From assembly GCA_945957245.1 (NCBI GenBank), contig CAMFLD010000018.1:1-15075 (forward strand): DNA of 15,075 nucleotides. The letters are read 5' to 3'. Below the pieces are notes generated by a model, which saw only the letters and a program-made list of their open reading frames with translations, searched no databases and was not told where the DNA came from. The position numbers were made by a program, and so were the translations under genes. This stretch comes from an uncultured Flavobacterium sp. Its GTDB lineage: Bacteria > Bacteroidota > Bacteroidia > Flavobacteriales > Flavobacteriaceae. Below, one piece after another: positions 7,257 to 12,794 of this stretch (positions are counted from its first letter, which is position 1; each line of letters starts with the position of its first letter).

Positions 7257-9131
7257 ATGAAAACGAGTTTAACATTAGCCCTGATGATGAGTTGTGTTAT
7301 TGCAACCACAACGCAAGCACAAAAAAAGACCGCTATGAGTACCAAGCCAAAAACAACGATTACCACGCCAAAAAAACAAGTTGTCTATCAAGTTTTTACC
7401 CGTCTTTTCGGGAATAAAAACACCACAAATAAACCTTGGGGAACGATTGAAGAAAACGGAGTGGGGAAGTTCAATGACTTTACAGACAAAGCATTACAGG
7501 AAATCAGAAAGCTGGGGGTGACCTACATCTGGTATACGGGTGTGCCACATCATGATGTAATAAGAGATTATACACAATACGGAATTTCAAATGATGACCC
7601 GGATGTTGTAAAAGGACGTGCCGGTTCGCCTTATGCTGTAAAGGATTATTATAATGTTAATCCCGATTTGGCCGTGAATCCTGCCAAAAGACTTGAAGAA
7701 TTTGAAGCCCTTATTGCACGTACCCATAAAAACGGACTTAAAGTTATTATTGATATCGTTCCAAATCATATAGCCCGCAATTACCACAGTATAACCAATC
7801 CAAAAGGTGTAACTGATTTTGGAGCAGAGGATGATACTTCTGTAGAATACAAAAGGGATAACAATTTTTACTACATTCCCGGAAAGGCTTTTGAAGTGCC
7901 TACTTCAGATACTTATAAACCCCTTAATGGTGAAAAGAATCCTTTGATTGATGGTAAATTTCAGGAATATCCGGCAAAATGGACCGGAAACGGATCGCGT
8001 CAGCCAAAACCGGATATCAATGACTGGTATGAAACGGTAAAAGTTAACTATGGTATAAAACCTGATGGAACTAAAGACTTCCCTCAATTGCCTGCGGGTT
8101 ATGACACTAAAGATTATAAAGCACATTATGCTTTTTGGCAGGGAAAGGATGTACCAAGCTCATGGAAAAAATTCAGAGATATAGCGCTTTACTGGACGGC
8201 TAAAGGGGTGGATGGTTTCCGTTATGATATGGCTGAAATGGTTCCTGTGGAATTTTGGAGCTATATGAATTCATCTATCAAAATGAAGAATCCTAATGCT
8301 TTTTTGATGGCTGAGGTATACAATCCTAAGGAATACCGCAATTACATTAAGCTTGGAAAGATGGATTATCTGTATGATAAGGTTGAAACCTACGATCATT
8401 TAAAAGCTGTAATTCAGGGAAAGGTATTGCCTGATCCGCTTTCGGAAATTCAAAAAGGAATGGCAGATGTTGAGCATCACATGCTCCACTTTTTAGACAA
8501 TCATGACGAACAGCGTTTGGCAAGCCCTGAGTTTGCCGGAACACCTGAAAAGGGAAAACCATTAATGGTAGTTTCTGCAACGATTGGTTCATCACCTACC
8601 ATGATCTATTTTGGTCAGGAAGTAGGAGAGGATGCTAAGGAAAATGGAGGTTTTGGTACGCATTCCCGAACTTCAATATTTGATTATGTTGGAGTTCCGC
8701 ATCATCAGCGTTGGATGAATGGAGGTAAGTTTGATGGAGGACAATTATCAAAAAGTGAAAAGGATTTACGTGATTTTTACAAACGCTTACTGAATTTTAC
8801 CATAAACAGCGATGCGCTTATGGGTAAATTTGAGGAAATACAAACGGTAAACAGAGATAAAACATTGAGTTATGATCCGGGGATGTATTCTTATGTACGT
8901 TGGTCTGATAAGGAAAAGTTAATCATCGTTGTGAATTTTTCCTGGGTTACCACAAGTAATTTCCAACTGAAAGTTCCTGCCGACATCATTAAGGAATGGA
9001 AACTGAAAGACGGATTGTATGATATAACTGATCAGCTTTACGGAAGCAAAGCCCAATTAAAAGTAAATGACGGTTCGGGAACAATCCAACTGAATGTTAA
9101 ACCAAGCGAGAGTTTTATATTTAAACTATAA
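7257..9131 (+). CDS. Secreted GH13 alpha-amylase family glycoside hydrolase
   Basis: A 624-residue enzyme of the alpha-amylase family, acting on alpha-glucans such as starch or maltodextrins in the periplasm or outside the cell. A signal peptide ends near residue 21 (TTTQA|QKK) and is followed by a Lys/Thr/Pro-rich linker (~22-40). All four GH13 signature regions are present: I DIVPNH (166-171), II GFRYDMAEMVP with nucleophile D324, III MAEVYNP with acid/base E353, and IV FLDNHDEQ with transition-state D417. The last ~100 residues look like the usual C-terminal beta domain. The subfamily and exact substrate cannot be fixed by eye. There is no SusC/SusD pair or maltose regulator beside it, so it stands outside a visible polysaccharide-utilisation locus. 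It is divergent from the kinase operon and convergent with the DUF2200 gene, sharing a terminator with it. Confidence 0.93.
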   Translation: MKTSLTLALMMSCVIATTTQAQKKTAMSTKPKTTITTPKKQVVYQVFTRLFGNKNTTNKPWGTIEENGVGKFNDFTDKALQEIRKLGVTYIWYTGVPHHDVIRDYTQYGISNDDPDVVKGRAGSPYAVKDYYNVNPDLAVNPAKRLEEFEALIARTHKNGLKVIIDIVPNHIARNYHSITNPKGVTDFGAEDDTSVEYKRDNNFYYIPGKAFEVPTSDTYKPLNGEKNPLIDGKFQEYPAKWTGNGSRQPKPDINDWYETVKVNYGIKPDGTKDFPQLPAGYDTKDYKAHYAFWQGKDVPSSWKKFRDIALYWTAKGVDGFRYDMAEMVPVEFWSYMNSSIKMKNPNAFLMAEVYNPKEYRNYIKLGKMDYLYDKVETYDHLKAVIQGKVLPDPLSEIQKGMADVEHHMLHFLDNHDEQRLASPEFAGTPEKGKPLMVVSATIGSSPTMIYFGQEVGEDAKENGGFGTHSRTSIFDYVGVPHHQRWMNGGKFDGGQLSKSEKDLRDFYKRLLNFTINSDALMGKFEEIQTVNRDKTLSYDPGMYSYVRWSDKEKLIIVVNFSWVTTSNFQLKVPADIIKEWKLKDGLYDITDQLYGSKAQLKVNDGSGTIQLNVKPSESFIFKL

Positions 9132-9136
9132 AAAAC

Positions 9137-9163
9137 AAAACCCTTTCATATTGAAAGGGTTTT
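9137..9163 (+). terminator. Strong bidirectional terminator between convergent genes
   Basis: A perfect 11-bp stem (9137-9147 with 9153-9163, AAAACCCTTTC/GAAAGGGTTTT) closes on a 5-nt loop and lies 5 nt after the amylase stop. It has a T-tract on the plus strand and, through the A-run on the other side, on the minus strand too. It can end both the amylase and the DUF2200 transcripts. Confidence 0.92.
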
Positions 9164-9194
9164 TAGTTTGTTAAATATCACTTTTGATTTTAAG

Positions 9195-9545
9195 CTATTT
9201 TCTCAAAATCTTCTCCATAGCTTTTCCTTTGGCCAGTTCGTCAATTAGTTTATCGAGGTAGCGGATTTTCTGCATAAGTGGGTTTTCAATATTTTCTACA
9301 CGATAACCACAGATAACCCCTTTGATTTTATCTATATTGGGATTGAGCCGAGGTGCTTCCGCAAAGAAGGTTTCAAAATCTACTCGGGACTCAATCTGCT
9401 GTTCGAGTTGTTGTTGGCTGTAACCGGTTAGCCAACAAATAATGATATCAAGCTCGGCTTTGGTATGACCTTTAGTTTCCGTTTTTTTTAAATAATGCGG
9501 ATAAACACTGGCAAAGGCCATTTTAAATACTTTATGGTTTTCCAT
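9195..9545 (-). CDS. DUF2200 family protein
   Basis: A 116-residue soluble protein whose pattern (MENHKVFKMAFASVYPHYL, then KAELDIIICWLTGY and IKGVICGYRVE) I recognise as the DUF2200/COG4898 family of unknown function. The length suits the family. The frame stays open upstream to an ATG at 9593, but that start would overlap the protease gene, and family homology begins at the ATG at 9545. With this start the gap to the upstream protease stop is 19 bp, consistent with one operon. No signal peptide or membrane segment is seen. Function is unknown and nothing here assigns one. Confidence 0.85.
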   Translation of the reverse strand: MENHKVFKMAFASVYPHYLKKTETKGHTKAELDIIICWLTGYSQQQLEQQIESRVDFETFFAEAPRLNPNIDKIKGVICGYRVENIENPLMQKIRYLDKLIDELAKGKAMEKILRK

Positions 9546-9564
9546 CGTAATCTCTTTTTTTATT

Positions 9565-10245
9565 CTAAAGCCTTGACATAGCAAGCCAGTCAATTAAAAT
9601 ATGGCAAATCATCAAGCTATAAATATTTCGGTATTTCCAGTAATATAATGAAAAAATGAAACCGATTACAAAAGGGCCTACAACATTCTGTATAGTACCA
9701 TATCCAATATGTACAGCTGCAAACAATAATGATGTAATCAGGATAGAAAGGAAGTTGTTTTTTAAAATTAATTCCAAACGTGGTTGAATATAACCACGGA
9801 ATAAATATTCTTCAACAATACCAGCCGTTATTACAATAAGTGGAATGAACAACCGGTATTGGGAAATAATACTTTTTAATATTTTCAATATAGGACTCAA
9901 TTGATTAACTCCATAGGCTTTAAGCAAAAGACCTATAGGTATTAATACTGTGAATATTATCAGCCAAAGCAAAAGTATATGCAATACCATTTCATAAGAT
10001 TTGTATTCCCGGTTTGGCCATAGCATAAACTGCTGTTTTTCTACTTTGAGAGCATATCGAACCATGATTATCAAACAGGCCCAATGTGATAATCTCGATA
10101 ATAGCAATGAGACTGTATAGGCATCTGGTATTCCAATCATTTTAAAGGTTTTGACAGATGTTATCAACATTGAAATAAATAGGGATACAATGCATAGGAC
10201 AATACCTCTAAGCATTGCTCTGTTATTTTTATAACTTTCAATCAT
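9565..10245 (-). CDS. CPBP (Abi) family intramembrane metalloprotease
   Basis: A 226-residue membrane protein with about seven hydrophobic helices. It carries the three conserved CPBP/Abi motifs of glutamic-type or metallo intramembrane proteases related to Rce1: EEYLFR (E145, E146, R150), FAAVH (F175-H179) and HILID (H215, D219). All key residues are present, so it should be active. In bacteria this family includes bacteriocin self-immunity proteins and proteases of unknown substrate, and the sequence does not say which. The ATG at 10245 overlaps the stop of the upstream secreted-protein gene as ATGA (10242-10245), and DUF2200 follows 19 bp later. Coupling to a secreted protein makes that protein, or its processing, a possible partner; this is inference. 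Confidence 0.9.
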   Translation of the reverse strand: MIESYKNNRAMLRGIVLCIVSLFISMLITSVKTFKMIGIPDAYTVSLLLSRLSHWACLIIMVRYALKVEKQQFMLWPNREYKSYEMVLHILLLWLIIFTVLIPIGLLLKAYGVNQLSPILKILKSIISQYRLFIPLIVITAGIVEEYLFRGYIQPRLELILKNNFLSILITSLLFAAVHIGYGTIQNVVGPFVIGFIFSLYYWKYRNIYSLMICHILIDWLAMSRL

Positions 10246-10853
10246 GATTTTGGTTTACTTTTAGGATTAATTTTAAGTTGCCTTCGGAAAACCCTAGTAT
10301 AGTCTTTATTCCAAACATCTTCAACGAGATAGTAATTTTTTCCAGATTTAGTAATACGGTTTTCATAATCTGTATCATCGCTCAAAAAAGCATTAACAGA
10401 CTGTAATAATGTCCATTTTTTTCCAGCATAGGAGTAGACTCTTATTTGCCCCCAATTATACATTTCAAATTCAAGGAAGACAAGAAGATCATCCTTGCCA
10501 TCGTGGTTTACATCACCAATGCCTCTTATGTCGATGCTATAAGATTCCACAATCATTTCAGGAATTTTTGAAGAAAATTCAATCCGTGCGTAGCAAACAT
10601 TTTGCCCACAAGCTTTTTGGTAAGTGCTGTCTGGGGAAATTACCCTTTTGTAACTTACATAAACACTATCTTTCTTATGATCGCCATTTAAATCACCAAC
10701 CTGAAAATTACGTTTGATTTCTTCAAGTTTGCCTTCATAAGGTTTTAAAAGATTTTCTTTCGGATCTAAATCCTTAACTGTTGCCAGTCCATCTTTATCC
10801 TGAGCATGTATAAAGTGTGGGAGTAATAATAGGACTATCAGCAGGTTTTTCAT
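10242..10853 (-). CDS. Small secreted protein with two FG-GAP-like calcium loops
   Basis: A 203-residue protein of unknown function. A signal peptide ends at about residue 17 (HFIHA|QDK), with no lipobox. Two loops have the D-x-N-x-D-x3-D spacing of FG-GAP/VCBS calcium sites: D54, N56, D58, D62 in GDLNGDHKKD and D114, N116, D118, D122 in GDVNHDGKDD. A full beta propeller needs about seven blades, so this is a fragment-like or minimal version. Such short proteins occur widely in Bacteroidota. C82 and C87 could form a disulphide in the periplasm. The ATGA overlap with the protease gene indicates co-translation. No promoter was clear in the 42 bp separating it from purA. Confidence 0.75.
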   Translation of the reverse strand: MKNLLIVLLLLPHFIHAQDKDGLATVKDLDPKENLLKPYEGKLEEIKRNFQVGDLNGDHKKDSVYVSYKRVISPDSTYQKACGQNVCYARIEFSSKIPEMIVESYSIDIRGIGDVNHDGKDDLLVFLEFEMYNWGQIRVYSYAGKKWTLLQSVNAFLSDDTDYENRITKSGKNYYLVEDVWNKDYTRVFRRQLKINPKSKPKS

Positions 10854-10861
10854 GATTCTAA

Positions 10862-10908
10862 GATAACAAAAAAACTGTCCGAAGACAGTTTCTGTTTATT
10901 TTGTTATC
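10862..10908 (-). terminator. purA terminator with UUCG tetraloop and extended arms
   Basis: The core is a perfect 8-bp stem (10872-10879 with 10884-10891, AAACTGTC/GACAGTTT). On the minus strand the loop reads TTCG closed by C-G, an extra-stable tetraloop, followed by a T-run: a classical intrinsic terminator 4 nt after the purA stop. A perfect 10-bp inverted repeat, GATAACAAAA (10862-10871) and TTTTGTTATC (10899-10908), flanks the core, so the stem can extend to 18 bp with a 7-nt bulge containing the purA stop codon. Confidence 0.9.
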
Positions 10909-12167
10909 GTTTGTTTTCGGTCAGGGCCAACAGAAATTATTTTGATTGGAACTTCGACTTCTTTTTCTATAAATTCTATATAATCCTTTAATTCCTTCGG
11001 AAGGCTTTCAAAAGTGGTTAAGCCGGTTAAATCCTGAGCCCAGCCTTTGAATTCGGTATAAATCGGAGTTACATTTTCTTCTTCAATATTAAAAGGAAGG
11101 TGATGGATAATTTCTCCCTTATAATTGTAAGCGGTGCAGACCTTCAAAGTTTCAAAACCTGAGAGCACATCTCCTTTCATCATCATCAGTTGGGTTACCC
11201 CGTTAATCTGTATTGCATATTTAAGGGCTACCAAATCAAGCCATCCGCAACGACGCTTCCTTCCGGTAACGGAGCCGAATTCGTTTCCTACCTTAGCCAT
11301 AATATCGCCATCTTTTCCAAAATCTTCAGTAGGAAATGGCCCGGAACCTACACGTGTGGTATAAGCTTTAAAAATTCCGAATACTTCTTTGATTTTATTT
11401 GGAGCAATCCCTAATCCGGTGCAGGCTCCGGCAGCAGTTGTATTAGATGAGGTTACAAATGGATAGGTTCCAAAATCAACATCTAATAAAGAACCTTGAG
11501 CACCTTCACATAAAATGGATTTACCGTTTTTCTGCGCTTTTGCCAGATATTCTTCGCTGTCAATGAAAGTCAGTTTCTTCAAATCTTCTATTGCTTCAAA
11601 GAATTCTTTTTCAAGTTCGGGTAAATTATACTGAATGGCAACATCATAAAAAGCAATCATGGCTTCATGTTTGTCAGCCAGACTTCTGTAGCGCTCCTTG
11701 AAATCGGCTAATTCAATATCTCCTACACGGATTCCGTTTCTTCCGGTTTTGTCCATGTATGTTGGACCAATTCCTTTTAAGGTCGAACCGATTTTGGCTT
11801 TTCCTTTAGCAGCTTCAGAAGCAGCATCAAGCAAACGATGTGTTGGTAAAATAAGATGTGCCTTTCTTGAGATTAACAATTTGGATTTAATATCCATGTT
11901 GAATTTAGACAAACCATCAATTTCACTTTTGAAAACCACCGGATCAATTACCACGCCATTTCCAATAATATTAATGTTGTTCTCATGGAAAATACCGGAA
12001 GGAATTGTTCTTAAAACATGTTTGATTCCGTCAAATTCTAATGTGTGACCAGCGTTAGGTCCGCCCTGAAAACGGGCAATGATATCGTACTTGGAGGTCA
12101 GAACGTCTACGATTTTTCCTTTTCCTTCGTCCCCCCATTGTAATCCGAGTAGTAAATCTACAGTCAT
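10896..12167 (-). CDS. purA: Adenylosuccinate synthetase
   Basis: Condenses IMP with aspartate using GTP to make adenylosuccinate, the first committed step from IMP to AMP, in the cytoplasm. With the ATG at 12167 the protein has 423 residues, normal for the family. Catalytic D13 (GDEGKGK, 12-18) and H41 (QGGPNAGHT) fall at the same numbers as in the E. coli enzyme, which settles the start. The IMP-binding segment GSTLKGIGPTY, the SSNTTAAGACTGLG region and the GRKRRCGWLD signature are all present. An upstream in-frame ATG at 12281 would add 38 unrelated residues and overlap the Fur gene, so it is rejected. It follows spoT and the Fur-family gene in the same direction. An inverted repeat and a CA-rich leader precede it. 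Confidence 0.98.
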   Translation of the reverse strand: MTVDLLLGLQWGDEGKGKIVDVLTSKYDIIARFQGGPNAGHTLEFDGIKHVLRTIPSGIFHENNINIIGNGVVIDPVVFKSEIDGLSKFNMDIKSKLLISRKAHLILPTHRLLDAASEAAKGKAKIGSTLKGIGPTYMDKTGRNGIRVGDIELADFKERYRSLADKHEAMIAFYDVAIQYNLPELEKEFFEAIEDLKKLTFIDSEEYLAKAQKNGKSILCEGAQGSLLDVDFGTYPFVTSSNTTAAGACTGLGIAPNKIKEVFGIFKAYTTRVGSGPFPTEDFGKDGDIMAKVGNEFGSVTGRKRRCGWLDLVALKYAIQINGVTQLMMMKGDVLSGFETLKVCTAYNYKGEIIHHLPFNIEEENVTPIYTEFKGWAQDLTGLTTFESLPKELKDYIEFIEKEVEVPIKIISVGPDRKQTITK

Positions 12168-12198
12168 TTTGTGTTGTTGTGAATTGTTGTGTGTTGCT
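12168..12198 (-). promoter_or_regulatory. CA-rich, almost G-free leader just before purA
   Basis: In the sense direction the last 31 nt before the ATG are almost only A and C, with a few T and a single G, including imperfect copies of CAACACA. There is no Shine-Dalgarno sequence. Such a leader should be unstructured, which would keep the start codon accessible in a phylum where Shine-Dalgarno pairing is weak. Confidence 0.4.
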
Positions 12199-12220
12199 TT
12201 TTTTGGGTTATACGGTTTTT

Positions 12221-12251
12221 CGTGTATTTGGTTATTTGATATAAATACACG
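12221..12251. repeat. 9-bp perfect inverted repeat between fur and purA
   Basis: CGTGTATTT (12221-12229) and AAATACACG (12243-12251) are perfect inverted copies separated by 13 nt, 10 nt after the Fur stop and about 54 nt before the purA start. No T-run follows on the minus strand, so it is a poor intrinsic terminator. It could be a protein-binding site or a leader hairpin for purA, or an mRNA-end stabiliser for fur. Confidence 0.5.
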
Positions 12252-12261
12252 GGTGAACCAA

Positions 12262-12714
12262 TTATTCTTTTTTGTTGGCATAGAAATACAAAGAATGATT
12301 ATGTATCTCTATTCCGAATATTTCTTCAATGGTTTTCTTAATGGTCTGAATACGAGGGTCACAAAACTCAATTACCTCACCGGTATCGGTCATAATGATG
12401 TGATCATGCTGTTTGTCAAAATAAGACTTTTCATAATGCGCCTGATTCTGTCCAAACTGATGTTTGCGGACTAAGCCACAATCCAATAAAAGTTCTATGG
12501 TATTGTACAAAGTAGCACGGGACACACGGTAGTTTTTGTTCTTCATTTTAATATACAGATTTTCTATATCAAAATGCTCTTCGCTATCATAGATTTCCTG
12601 AAGAATAGCATAACGTTCAGGGGTTTTCCGGTGTCCTTTATTTTCAAGATAAAGTGTAAAAACGTTCTTTACAGTCTCTTGATTTTTAATATTATCTGAT
12701 GAAATTAATGTCAT
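12262..12714 (-). CDS. fur: Fur-family transcriptional regulator
   Basis: A 150-residue metal- or redox-responsive repressor of the Fur superfamily. Residues ~15-85 form the winged helix (RKTPERYAILQEIY, then YRVSRATLYNTIELL with the recognition helix). The C-terminal dimerisation part has HDHIIMTDTGEVIEF. Metal-site candidates H47, E95, H103, H105 and E116 are present. At the position of the PerR aspartate that supports peroxide sensing there is a glutamate (E116), which is Fur-like. The CxxC pairs that bind structural zinc in many Fur proteins are missing: M108 and T111 occupy those places, and the only cysteines are C79 and C118. The symbol therefore marks the family, not a proven iron role. 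It lies between spoT and purA and has its own strong promoter with almost no leader. Confidence 0.9.
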   Translation of the reverse strand: MTLISSDNIKNQETVKNVFTLYLENKGHRKTPERYAILQEIYDSEEHFDIENLYIKMKNKNYRVSRATLYNTIELLLDCGLVRKHQFGQNQAHYEKSYFDKQHDHIIMTDTGEVIEFCDPRIQTIKKTIEEIFGIEIHNHSLYFYANKKE

Positions 12715-12718
12715 GCAA

Positions 12719-12749
12719 CAAAGGTAATTTTTTTGTTTTAAGTGGCAAA
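12719..12749 (-). promoter_or_regulatory. Bacteroidota promoter of the Fur-family gene
   Basis: On the minus strand TTTG (12746-12749) and TACCTTTG (12719-12726) are separated by 19 nt, matching the TTTG-N19-TAnnTTTG consensus. Only 4 nt separate the -7 box from the ATG at 12714, so transcription would begin at or next to the start codon. CAAAGTT occurs on the plus strand at 12746-12752, over the -33 element, and again at 12761-12767. Confidence 0.65.
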
Positions 12750-12794
12750 GTTTCGGACTTCAAAGTTATTGACTCAAATATCTATTGCCTCAGA

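Noticed and set aside
7257..7320. Lipoprotein signal on the amylase (Cys13 in LMMSC)
   Set aside because: The hydrophobic stretch continues past Cys13 and ends in a good Ala-Gln cleavage site, so a normal signal peptide is more likely.
9546..9593. Longer DUF2200 protein starting at 9593
   Set aside because: It would overlap the protease gene, and the family pattern begins at the ATG at 9545.
10842..10895. Promoter for the FG-GAP-like gene (TATCTTAG on the minus strand)
   Set aside because: It differs from the -7 consensus, overlaps the purA terminator and has no -33 partner at the right distance.
12168..12281. Longer purA starting at an ATG at 12281 with 38 extra residues
   Set aside because: The extra residues have no family match, overlap the end of the Fur gene, and starting at 12167 places D13 and H41 exactly as in characterised PurA.
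12079..12474. Open frame of 131 codons on the plus strand spanning the purA-fur junction
   Set aside because: It is antisense to two well-supported genes and its hydrophobic translation is typical of antisense frames.
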